From positions 1-64,000 of the forward strand of contig JAEPQH010000003.1 of the NCBI GenBank assembly GCA_017640605.1: a DNA stretch of 64,000 nucleotides, written 5' to 3'. The position numbers were made by a program, and so were the translations under genes. The notes under the pieces were generated by a model. The model searched no databases. It was not told the DNA's origin and was given only the letters and a program-made list of their open reading frames with translations. Positions 27,916 to 36,032 of this stretch are shown here, piece after piece (position 1 is the first letter of the stretch; every line of letters starts with the position of its first letter). This DNA comes from Balneolaceae bacterium. GTDB taxonomy: Bacteria > Bacteroidota > Rhodothermia > Balneolales > Balneolaceae.

Positions 27916-27986
27916 AAATGGGTTCAATAAAGCTCAAGCTAAACCCTTAACTTTGAGCTAAAGAAACCAAATCAATCAGCATTACC

Positions 27987-28538
27987 ATGCGGATCATCAC
28001 CGGAAAATTAAAAGGTCGAAGAATTACCATTCCTAAAGGATTGGACGTTCGTCCAACCACCGATCGTACCAAAGAAAGTATTTTTAACAAAATTGAAGTG
28101 TACAAGTATTTGGATGGAGCCACGGTGCTGGATTTATTCGGCGGATCCGGAAATCTTGGTTTTGAAGCCATCTCACGAGGAGTTAAAAATGTGACCTTCG
28201 TTGAGATCGATCCTAAAAATGTGGCACTCATCGAAAAAACAGCTCAGGAGTTTGGAATAGATGCTCAGGTTCGCCCCATTGTTTCGGATGTGCAACGTTT
28301 CTTAAATGGAATGCCTATTCACTACGATTTCATCTTTTGTGATCCGCCCTATAACTATGAGTGGATGGAAGAAATGATCGCTCAGATTCTAGACAATAAT
28401 TGGTTGAAAGAAGATGGTTGGTTTATTCTGGAGCACGATAAATACCACAACTATAAAGAGCATCCGCACTGTTTTTTCAGCAAAGCCTACGGCCGTACAA
28501 CCGTTAGTATTTTTGAGAAGCATCCGGTAGATTCTTAG
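27987..28538 (+). CDS. rsmD: 16S rRNA (guanine966-N2)-methyltransferase
   Basis: 183-residue SAM-dependent methyltransferase that modifies G966 of 16S rRNA in the 30S subunit. It has the RsmD entry MRIITGKLKGRRI and the conserved RPTTDRTKESIFN, the SAM loop VLDLFGGSGNLGFEA (47-61) and the catalytic DPPY at 119-122. Length is normal. It sits between DUF3822 and coaD as in relatives. Separated from coaD by a 74-bp gap with an inverted repeat. Confidence 0.95.
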   Translation: MRIITGKLKGRRITIPKGLDVRPTTDRTKESIFNKIEVYKYLDGATVLDLFGGSGNLGFEAISRGVKNVTFVEIDPKNVALIEKTAQEFGIDAQVRPIVSDVQRFLNGMPIHYDFIFCDPPYNYEWMEEMIAQILDNNWLKEDGWFILEHDKYHNYKEHPHCFFSKAYGRTTVSIFEKHPVDS

Positions 28539-28562
28539 AACAATTATCAATTTCTCAATGTT

Positions 28563-28593
28563 CAATTATCAATGTACCCTGCATTGTTAATTG
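28563..28593. repeat. Imperfect inverted repeat between rsmD and coaD
   Basis: Arms caattatcaatg (28563-28574) and cattgttaattg (28582-28593) pair with few mismatches around the 7-base loop taccctg. The word caattatcaat also occurs at 28541, and similar filler made of caattg, ttcaa and tcaat words is seen near 54450-54550. Confidence 0.5.
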
Positions 28594-28612
28594 ATAAATT
28601 CTTAATTGAATT

Positions 28613-29104
28613 ATGAACACTCTCGCACTATACCCCGGTTCTTTCGATCCCATTACTTTCGGCCATCTCGACATTTTGGAACGGGCTGCCAATCTCTTTG
28701 AGCGGGTTGTAGTTACCGTTGCTGTAAACAAAGAGAAAAGCGGAGTTTTTACCGGCGACGAACGTGTTGAACTCATCAATCAATGTTTGGAAGGCAAAGA
28801 GTGGGCAAAAAGTATTGAGGTTGATCAGTTTACCGGTTTGTTGGTGAATCACGCTAAAAAGCTAAAAGCAAAGACATTGGTTCGTGGAGTACGACAAATA
28901 TCCGATTTCGAGTATGAGTTCCGAATGGCCCTTACAAACAAACGGCTTGCCCCGGAAGTCGACACCATCTTTTTAATGCCCGATGAGGAATTCACGTTCA
29001 TTTCGGCATCTCTGGTTAAAGAAATCGCTTATTGGGGAGGCGATCTTTCTTCTTTCGTGCCCGAAAATGTAGCTATAGCTTTACAAGAGAAATACGCTAA
29101 ATAA
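28613..29104 (+). CDS. coaD: Phosphopantetheine adenylyltransferase
   Basis: 163-residue enzyme of coenzyme A synthesis that joins 4'-phosphopantetheine and ATP to dephospho-CoA. The nucleotidyltransferase T/HxGH motif is in GSFDPITFGH (9-18), and the second signature is FTFISASLVKE near the end (ISSS-type motif, here ISAS). LVRGVRQISDFEYE and the downstream Met/Leu residues match the pantetheine pocket. Follows rsmD directly, as in relatives. Confidence 0.96.
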   Translation: MNTLALYPGSFDPITFGHLDILERAANLFERVVVTVAVNKEKSGVFTGDERVELINQCLEGKEWAKSIEVDQFTGLLVNHAKKLKAKTLVRGVRQISDFEYEFRMALTNKRLAPEVDTIFLMPDEEFTFISASLVKEIAYWGGDLSSFVPENVAIALQEKYAK

Positions 29105-29191
29105 ATTCGACCCGGTCACTTTCTTCACCTTGTTCCTTAGTTCAATTTACCCGAATTTCCCGATTCACTCACACCATAGGTTTTCGAAATA

Positions 29192-30385
29192 ATGATTTCA
29201 CAACGCGCGCAAAAACTCCAGCCATCTGCAACACTAAAAGTAACCGGAAGAGCCAAAGAACTAAAGAGAGAAGGTAAATCAATCGTTTCTTTAAGTGCCG
29301 GCGAACCCGATTTTAAAACACCCGGTTATATTTGCGAAGCTGCTATTAAGGCTATAAATGATGGACAACATGGATACACCATGAACCCGGGAACACCAGA
29401 ACTTCGGGAATCCATTTCTGCAAAGTTACAACGCGAGAACAAATTAAATTACGATCCATCTCAAATCATCTGTTCAAATGGTGCCAAACAATCGGTGGGA
29501 TTTGCAATTTTAGCAACCATTGATGCCGGTGATGAAGTAATTATACCTGCTCCTTATTGGGTTTCTTATCCCGAAATGGTGAGGTTGGCAGAAGGAACTC
29601 CGGTAACCGTTCGCACCTCTTTCGAGAACAATTTCCGGCTCACTCCTGATCAACTTGAAGAGGCTATCACTCCCAATACAAAACTGCTTATTCTTTGCTC
29701 ACCATCTAACCCAACCGGTTCCTGCTACAGCAAAGCGGATTTGGAAGCTCTCGCTGTGGTACTTCGAAAATACCCTGATATTTTGGTGCTTTCGGATGAG
29801 ATTTATGAGTACATCGTATTTGAAGATGAGCACGTAAGTATTGCAAATGCAGCTCCGGATTTAAAGGATCGTGTGATTTTAATCAACGGCTTTTCGAAAG
29901 GTTTTGCCATGACAGGCTGGCGTTTGGGTTACCTCGCTGCACATCCCGATATTGTTAAAGCGGTGAGCAAGATTCAAAGTCAAGAAACTTCGGCTCCTTC
30001 TACCATTTCTCAAGCTGCGGGATTGGCGGCTTATTCCAACGATTTGAGCGAAGTGCATGCAATGCGGAATGAATTCAAAAAACGTCGTGATTTTATGGTA
30101 GAAAGCCTTAATGCTATTGATGGAGTAGATTGCTTTACTCCGGGTGGCGCTTTTTATGTATTCCCGGATATTTCTGCGCATTTGGGTAAATCTACGCCTG
30201 ATGGAAATAAGCTTGAGACTTCTACTGATCTCTGCCTTTACCTTTTGGATGAATTCGGCTTAGCTGTAGTTCCGGGCGATGCTTTTGGAGAACCCAATGG
30301 ATTACGCATGAGTTATGCAGCAAGCGTTCAAGATCTCGAAGAAGCGATGGATAGATTCAGAAATGGCCTGAGTTCGTTGCATTGA
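29192..30385 (+). CDS. Pyridoxal-phosphate aspartate/aromatic aminotransferase (class Ib)
   Basis: 397-residue cytoplasmic fold type I transaminase. It carries SLSAGEPDF near 33-41, the PSNPTG turn (171-176), SDEIY (201-205, ring-nitrogen Asp) and the PLP lysine K236 in NGFSKGFAMTGWRLGY. Class Ib enzymes act on aspartate, sometimes on aromatic amino acids or prephenate; the exact substrate cannot be fixed here. A GNAT acetyltransferase follows immediately on the same strand. Confidence 0.92.
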   Translation: MISQRAQKLQPSATLKVTGRAKELKREGKSIVSLSAGEPDFKTPGYICEAAIKAINDGQHGYTMNPGTPELRESISAKLQRENKLNYDPSQIICSNGAKQSVGFAILATIDAGDEVIIPAPYWVSYPEMVRLAEGTPVTVRTSFENNFRLTPDQLEEAITPNTKLLILCSPSNPTGSCYSKADLEALAVVLRKYPDILVLSDEIYEYIVFEDEHVSIANAAPDLKDRVILINGFSKGFAMTGWRLGYLAAHPDIVKAVSKIQSQETSAPSTISQAAGLAAYSNDLSEVHAMRNEFKKRRDFMVESLNAIDGVDCFTPGGAFYVFPDISAHLGKSTPDGNKLETSTDLCLYLLDEFGLAVVPGDAFGEPNGLRMSYAASVQDLEEAMDRFRNGLSSLH

Positions 30386-30393
30386 TCAATCCT

Positions 30394-30897
30394 ATGCATA
30401 CCGATCGGTTGCGGATTGATACATTTTCGTATGATGACATCTCGTTTATTCGTGAACTAACCAACAGCCCTGGTTGGCTTGAACATATCGGCAACCGCAA
30501 TATTAACTCAGATCAGGATGCGATCAAGTACCTTGAAACGGGACCACTCTCAAGTTATAAAGTTCATAGTTTCGGGTTGATGCGTGTAGTGCTTTCATCA
30601 AATAACCAGCCTATTGGCATGTGTGGTTTTCTTAAACGTGATCAATTAGCTTATCCCGACCTCGGTTTTGCTTTTCTTCCCGAGTTTCAAGGAAAAGGAT
30701 ACGCCTTTGAGGCATCGAAAGCTTTAATAAATTGGGCGTCAAAAAACTTGAAATCCAACTATGTACTTGCGATCACTTCTCAGACTAATCAACGCTCTAT
30801 CAAACTCTTAGACAAGCTTGGTTTTGAAGAAATTCATCCTGTTACGATGAATAATCAGCTGTTAAAGCAGTTCCAATTTCAATTCGACCGTCCTTAA
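30394..30897 (+). CDS. GNAT N-acetyltransferase
   Basis: 167 residues from the ATG at 30394; an in-frame TTG at 30382 overlapping the aminotransferase stop is an alternative (171 aa). RimJ/RimL-type acetyltransferase: N-terminal HTDRLRIDTFSYDD, an AcCoA-binding region FAFLPEFQGKGYAFEASKAL (Q-x-x-G-x-A/G) and KLLDKLGFEEI at the C-terminal strand. Acceptor (ribosomal protein, amino acid or small amine) is not predictable. Confidence 0.85.
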   Translation: MHTDRLRIDTFSYDDISFIRELTNSPGWLEHIGNRNINSDQDAIKYLETGPLSSYKVHSFGLMRVVLSSNNQPIGMCGFLKRDQLAYPDLGFAFLPEFQGKGYAFEASKALINWASKNLKSNYVLAITSQTNQRSIKLLDKLGFEEIHPVTMNNQLLKQFQFQFDRP

Positions 30898-30900
30898 CTC

Positions 30901-32430
30901 TTATACCTTGTCTACTACCAATTTGTAGGTTGGATCTTCCATCACGTTTATGTCGATGATTTCATCGGCGTTCTTAAGCAATCGAACACAGTCTTTACTC
31001 AAGTGTCGTAAATGTACGCGCTTTCCAACTTTTTGATAGCGTTCAGTAATTTTGTTCAATGCCTCAATGGCCGACATATCAACCACGCGACTTTCCGCAA
31101 AATCGATGATGATTTCTTCGGGATCGTTTTGGATATCAAACTTGGAATTAAACATACTTACCGATCCAAAAAATAACGGACCATAGATTTCGTAGTGCTT
31201 GATTCCGTTTTCGTCGATGTGTTTTCTTGCACGGATTCTTTTTGCGTTATCCCATGCAAAAACAAGAGCTGCTATAATCACTCCAATCAAAACAGCCAGC
31301 GCAAGGTTGTGTAACACGGCAGTCACCAGCGTTACGAGCACCATTACAATAATATCAGAAACCGGCATTCGATTGAACGTGCGTAAACTTGCCCATTCAA
31401 AGGTTCCGATGGCCACCATAATCATCAGTCCCGTTAAAGCGGCCATTGGCATTCGTTCAATTAGGGAAGCACCAAACATGATGAAAACGAGCAACATCAC
31501 GGCTGCTACAATCCCGGATAATCGTGCTCTTGCACCGGCAGAAACGTTGATCAAACTCTGACCGATCATAGCGCAGCCACCCATCCCCGAAAAGAAACCG
31601 GATAGAATATTCGCAATTCCCTGTGCCGCTGCTTCCTGATTGCCACTTCCTCGTGTTTCTGTAATCTCGTCGATGATATTTAGAGTAAGCAAACTCTCGA
31701 TTAACCCCACACCTGCCATGATTGCTGCGTAAGGGAAAATGAGCATCAACGTTTCGAGAGTGAATGGAACTTGGGGTATATGAAATGGGGGAAATCCGCC
31801 TGAAATAGAAGCAATATCGCCCACGGTTTTTGTTTCAATTCCGAATGCAACTACAATTCCGAACACACTTAAAATTGCCACTAACGAAGCGGGAATTGCC
31901 TTACTGATTTTTGGCAATCCCCAAATGATGAGCATCGTTAAGGCAACCAATCCCACTAAGAGATACAAAGGCTCTCCGGTTAACCAACTTCCATCGGCAG
32001 CTTTAAACTGATCGAGCTGCGACATGAAAATGATGATCGCTAACCCATTCACAAATCCGAAAATTACCGGATGCGGCACCAATCGCATCAATTTACCGAG
32101 CTTAAGTACTCCTGCTGTAACTTGTAGAATCCCAGCCAACACTACGGTTGCAAAGATGTACTCAACACCATGCGATTTTGCCAGCGCTACTAAAACCACC
32201 GCAACCGCGCCGGTGGCACCGGAAATCATTCCTGGTCTACCGCCGATTAATGAGGTAATCAAACCCATCATAAACGCAGCGTACAGTCCGGTAAGTGGGG
32301 AAAGTCCGGCAATGAGTGCGAAGGCAACTGCTTCGGGAATCAACGCCATAGCTACGGTTAAGCCCGAAAGAATTTCAGTTTTATAATTTATCGGCTGCGA
32401 AAAGTCGAAAAGGTTTAAAATACGATCCAT
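30901..32430 (-). CDS. SulP/SLC26 anion transporter with STAS domain
   Basis: 509-residue inner-membrane carrier of inorganic anions (sulfate or bicarbonate) with about 12-14 helices (TAVMALIPEAVAFALIAGLSPLTGLYAAFMMG is the SulP entry), ANILSGFFSGMGGCAMIGQSLIN in the middle, and a C-terminal cytosolic STAS domain (about 400-505) with DFAESRVVDMSAIEALNKI. Residues for bicarbonate versus sulfate are not diagnostic. Convergent with the GNAT gene (stops 3 bp apart). Confidence 0.92.
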   Translation of the reverse strand: MDRILNLFDFSQPINYKTEILSGLTVAMALIPEAVAFALIAGLSPLTGLYAAFMMGLITSLIGGRPGMISGATGAVAVVLVALAKSHGVEYIFATVVLAGILQVTAGVLKLGKLMRLVPHPVIFGFVNGLAIIIFMSQLDQFKAADGSWLTGEPLYLLVGLVALTMLIIWGLPKISKAIPASLVAILSVFGIVVAFGIETKTVGDIASISGGFPPFHIPQVPFTLETLMLIFPYAAIMAGVGLIESLLTLNIIDEITETRGSGNQEAAAQGIANILSGFFSGMGGCAMIGQSLINVSAGARARLSGIVAAVMLLVFIMFGASLIERMPMAALTGLMIMVAIGTFEWASLRTFNRMPVSDIIVMVLVTLVTAVLHNLALAVLIGVIIAALVFAWDNAKRIRARKHIDENGIKHYEIYGPLFFGSVSMFNSKFDIQNDPEEIIIDFAESRVVDMSAIEALNKITERYQKVGKRVHLRHLSKDCVRLLKNADEIIDINVMEDPTYKLVVDKV

Positions 32431-32772
32431 TAAAGCGTCTGCTCTTGAAAGATTTGTGTGTGATGAATTTTTGCAAAGCCTTAAAGATACGCATTACCAC
32501 TTGGCGAAATGATTTTTTGAAGGATTAAAAATCAAAGTGAATCCAATACCAATTTCTTCCACTTGAAAGCGTTTTTTTAAGCTTCAACTATGGCATTTCA
32601 ATTCTATGCTCGTTGATGAGCTTGTCAATCCATTAAATAACTTGAATTAGTTTTGGCTAATTTGTGCTTATCCTGTGCTTGTAAAAATTGCAGATTAGAA
32701 TAATTGGTTTCTGTATTGGCACACTAATTGTATTGCTCCCAATCATCAACAAAACAAACAAAAAATTAGACA
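32431..32772. other. Intergenic region before the FmdB-like gene
   Basis: 342 bases with no credible gene. It is A+T-rich and separates two divergent genes, so it must hold both promoters. The one candidate promoter found is the sigma-54-like box at 32716-32731. No tRNA or clear repeat was seen. Confidence 0.5.
32716..32731 (+). promoter_or_regulatory. Possible sigma-54-like promoter element
   Basis: The stretch ttggcacactaattgt has TTGGCAC plus TTG with the GG-N10-G spacing of a sigma-54 promoter, but the invariant -12 GC is GT here. It ends about 40 bp before the FmdB-like start. One critical mismatch makes this a weak call. Confidence 0.25.
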
Positions 32773-33063
32773 ATGCCTACGTACGAGTATAAGCGTGAAG
32801 ATGGAAGTACTTTCGAGATTATTCAGAAAATGAGTGAATCGCCGTTAACCGAGTGCCCTACCACCGGGCAAAAAGTTCGTCGTGTAGTTTCCGGTGGCGG
32901 TGGCGTAGTGTATAAAGGTGAAGGCTGGTACGTAACCGACTATAAAAACGGAGGCAGCAAAAAGCCCGAAACTACTTCCTCCGATAAATCTCCAGAAAAG
33001 AGTACCACCGAATCCACTAAAAGCAAACCAAAGAGCGAAAAAGCCACTCCAACCAATGAGTAG
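32773..33063 (+). CDS. FmdB-type small protein lacking zinc cysteines
   Basis: 96 residues: an FmdB/zinc-ribbon scaffold MPTYEYKREDGSTFEI, then LTECPTTGQKVRRVVSGGGGVVYKGEGWYVTDY, followed by a Ser/Thr/Lys-rich disordered tail. Usual FmdB members carry CxxC twice; here the first pair is replaced by RED and the second keeps only one Cys (CPTTG), so no zinc site is left. The end overlaps the start of the GH63-like gene by 8 bases, so translation is coupled. Function unknown. Confidence 0.8.
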   Translation: MPTYEYKREDGSTFEIIQKMSESPLTECPTTGQKVRRVVSGGGGVVYKGEGWYVTDYKNGGSKKPETTSSDKSPEKSTTESTKSKPKSEKATPTNE

Positions 33064-34348
33064 GCTCGAAGAGGCACAAGAAGTTTTACTCGCGAATTGG
33101 CGGGACGGATACACCATCCCGAGTCCCTTACTCTATCCGTTTCAATGGCTTTGGGATTCCGGTTTTATCGCTCTTGGTTACGCACATTTTGATGAAGATA
33201 AAGCATGGAGCGAAATTAACGCACTCTTTAAAGGACAGTGGAATAATGGTTTTTTGCCGCACATCATTTTTCATCAGGAAAGCGATCAGTATTATCCGGG
33301 GCCGGATGTTTGGCAAACGCATACTTTGGATAAAGCGCCCACATCCCCAAAAACATCCGGAATTACCCAGCCACCGGTTCTGGGTTTTATTCTAGAGCAA
33401 CTTTTCGAGCAGACTAACAATCTAAAAAAAACTACTGAACTAGCTCGAAGAATCATCCCGAAAATCAAGGCTTTCCATCAGTATTTATATAACGAGCGTG
33501 ACCCAAACACCGAAGGCTTGGTCTACATACGCCATAATTGGGAATCCGGTTTAGACAACTCTCCACTTTGGGATGATGCCCTGCGTCGAATCAACACTCC
33601 AAAAAAAGATCTTGCCTCCATCCGGCGAGATTTAGCACATGTGAAAGCGGATAATCGTCCCTCGAATCATGAGTATTTAAAATATATCTGGCTTGTTGAG
33701 CACTTTGTAGAATGTGGTTATGAAGAAGAAAAAATTCGGGAACACTGTCCTTTTCTCATTCAGGATCCGGTATTTAATTCCCTTCTGATTGCCTCGAACG
33801 AAGCATTATTTCGATTGAGCGAGAAAATCGGAAACCCTGATATGGATTTTCTTAACTGGGCTATTGCCGGAAAAAAGGCGATGAACTCAAAGCTATGGGA
33901 TGAGGCTTCTGTAAATTATTTGGGGTACGATTTAGTGACCAATCAACAAATAAATGCGCCTTCTAATGCAGGATTTATAGCTGCTCTTTTTGCAGAAATA
34001 CCAAACTCAAATCAGCTTGACCGAATTATTAGTACGCACTTTTCGAACTTCTCGGATGATGATTTTCGAATGATGCCTACCGTAATGCCTGATGATCCAC
34101 TTTTTGAGGGCAAACGCTATTGGCGAGGTCCGATCTGGATCAATACCAATTGGTTGTTGATTCGAGGACTCCAAAAAAATGGAGAAAGCACTTGGGCTGA
34201 TAAAGTGCGGGAACACACGCTCGAACTAATCGAAGAGTTTGGCTTCTACGAATATTTTCATCCCTCTAAACATGCACCCGAAGCCTGCGGAACGCCCATG
34301 TTCTCGTGGTCTGCCGCTTTATATCTCGACTTGATTCATCGGCCTTAG
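33056..34348 (+). CDS. GH63/MGH1-like glycoside hydrolase
   Basis: 430 residues, (alpha/alpha)6-barrel fold of clan GH-G. Signatures: YPFQWLWDSGFIALGYAHFDE, GFLPHIIFH, NWESGLDNSPLWD (161-173, catalytic-acid region), and WRGPIWINTNWLLIRGL plus HAPEACGTPMFSWSAALYLDL at the C-terminus (general base region). This matches mannosylglycerate/glucosylglycerate hydrolase-type proteins better than trehalase or glucoamylase. No signal peptide, so it is probably cytoplasmic and acts on an imported compatible solute. It starts inside the FmdB-like gene and lies 17 bp before the sodium:solute symporter. Confidence 0.82.
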   Translation: MSRLEEAQEVLLANWRDGYTIPSPLLYPFQWLWDSGFIALGYAHFDEDKAWSEINALFKGQWNNGFLPHIIFHQESDQYYPGPDVWQTHTLDKAPTSPKTSGITQPPVLGFILEQLFEQTNNLKKTTELARRIIPKIKAFHQYLYNERDPNTEGLVYIRHNWESGLDNSPLWDDALRRINTPKKDLASIRRDLAHVKADNRPSNHEYLKYIWLVEHFVECGYEEEKIREHCPFLIQDPVFNSLLIASNEALFRLSEKIGNPDMDFLNWAIAGKKAMNSKLWDEASVNYLGYDLVTNQQINAPSNAGFIAALFAEIPNSNQLDRIISTHFSNFSDDDFRMMPTVMPDDPLFEGKRYWRGPIWINTNWLLIRGLQKNGESTWADKVREHTLELIEEFGFYEYFHPSKHAPEACGTPMFSWSAALYLDLIHRP

Positions 34349-34365
34349 TGCGTTAAAATTAGCGC

Positions 34366-35925
34366 ATGACAACAATCGACTGGATTATCATTATTGGGTA
34401 CCTGCTGGGCTTGGTGGGAATGAGTATTTATTTAGGGCGCGGGCAAACAAGTCAGGCCGATTACTACGTTGGCAATCGCAACATTCCTTGGTGGGCCGTT
34501 GGCATTTCTACGATGGCAACCCAAACATCAGCTATTAGTTTTATATCCATTCCTGCTTTTGTTGCACTTAAAGATGGCGGTGGGCTCACGTGGCTTCAAT
34601 ACGAATTGGCCGTTCCACTTGCCATGATTTTGGTGATGGTTTTCCTGATTCCCTTTTTCAGAAAACTTGAGCTCGTTTCGGTGTACGAATATCTGGAATT
34701 ACGATTTGGTCCTTCTGTTCGAAATCTAATCAGCGGGGTATTCTTGCTGAGTCGGGGATTAGCTACCGGAGTTGGGCTTTACGCCAGCGCCATTGTGCTT
34801 TCCGTTGCGCTCGATCTTCCACTTTGGAGCACCATTTTGATGATTGGTGTCATCACCATTATTTACGACACCATTGGCGGTATTTCGGCGGTTATTTATT
34901 CGGATGTGATACAGATGGTGGTGCTTTTGGGCGGAATCATTGTATGTATTTTTTACGCTGCCGCCGAAATTGGTGGGTTTGGTGCCATGTTTACCGCAAT
35001 GCCCGCAGAGCGATTAACGGCCACCGATTTCTCGACCGGTTTGGGGGATGGTGGAGCTGTTCCATTTTGGGCATTTCTGTTTGGTGGTTTTTTCCTATAC
35101 GCTTCTTACTATGGCACTGATCAAAGTCAGGTGCAGCGTGGCTTGTCGGCAAAGTCGGTGGATGAAGCCAAAAAAGCTTTGATGCTAAATGGTTTGGCTC
35201 GATTTCCACTCACTGTGCTGTATATCCTTCTGGGGATTGCTGCTTTTGCTGTGTATCAATCCACACCCGAACTTTCTTCAGCAATTCCAGCAGATAAACC
35301 TGATTATTTAATTCCCGAATACATCTTACTGATGTTACCCACCGGATTACGAGCCTTACTCTTTGCCGCTTTATTGGCCGCAGCAATGTCGAGTTTAGAT
35401 TCGGCATTGAATTCTCTCTCTGCTTCAACCATGCGCGATTTTGTTAGCAAATGGAAGCAGGATTCTGATCAAATACACTTGGGAAAAATTACCACGGTAA
35501 TTTGGGGTATTCTGGTTACCGGATTCGCTTTTATCGTGGGTGGAATTTCTGATACTGTGATCGAAGCCATTAACAAAATCGGATCAGCTTTTTATGGACC
35601 AATTCTGGCTGCATTTCTGGTCGGTATCCTAACGCGCAAAGTAACCACTCGCACTATGTTTATTGGAATTGTTGCAGGAGTAGGCTTCAATATTACGCTT
35701 TGGCTTACCTCCGCTAATATTTACTGGATGTGGTGGAATCTGTTTGGATGTGTACTTACCGGCTTTACGGCTTGGATTTTAAGTATTTCGAACACCACGC
35801 TCTCACCCGAAAAATATCATATCACCTTTCAGGGATTACTCGAGCGCGAACAAGCATGGACTTCTCGTTATCTCTTCCTGATTGGTTATTTCCTTGCGAT
35901 TCTTGCTGTTGTATTGATTCTTTGA
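34366..35925 (+). CDS. Sodium:solute symporter (SSS family)
   Basis: 519 residues with about 13-14 membrane helices, starting WIIIIGYLLGLVGMSIYLGRGQTSQADYYVG, an SSS-family opening. The Na-binding and family-core region MATQTSAISFISIPAFVALKDGG and AAAMSSLDSALNSLSAST is present. Substrates in this family include sugars, amino acids, sialic acid and osmolytes. It stands 17 bp after the GH63-like gene, so it may import that enzyme's substrate. Confidence 0.88.
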   Translation: MTTIDWIIIIGYLLGLVGMSIYLGRGQTSQADYYVGNRNIPWWAVGISTMATQTSAISFISIPAFVALKDGGGLTWLQYELAVPLAMILVMVFLIPFFRKLELVSVYEYLELRFGPSVRNLISGVFLLSRGLATGVGLYASAIVLSVALDLPLWSTILMIGVITIIYDTIGGISAVIYSDVIQMVVLLGGIIVCIFYAAAEIGGFGAMFTAMPAERLTATDFSTGLGDGGAVPFWAFLFGGFFLYASYYGTDQSQVQRGLSAKSVDEAKKALMLNGLARFPLTVLYILLGIAAFAVYQSTPELSSAIPADKPDYLIPEYILLMLPTGLRALLFAALLAAAMSSLDSALNSLSASTMRDFVSKWKQDSDQIHLGKITTVIWGILVTGFAFIVGGISDTVIEAINKIGSAFYGPILAAFLVGILTRKVTTRTMFIGIVAGVGFNITLWLTSANIYWMWWNLFGCVLTGFTAWILSISNTTLSPEKYHITFQGLLEREQAWTSRYLFLIGYFLAILAVVLIL

Positions 35926-36032
35926 AGACTTTAGTATCCTCATAAATCTCTCCCTGTCTGATCAATTATTCCAAGATTAAAGCTGAGAGCTTTTGTATTT
36001 TCAGCTAATCATTTTCATAAATCAACTCACTC

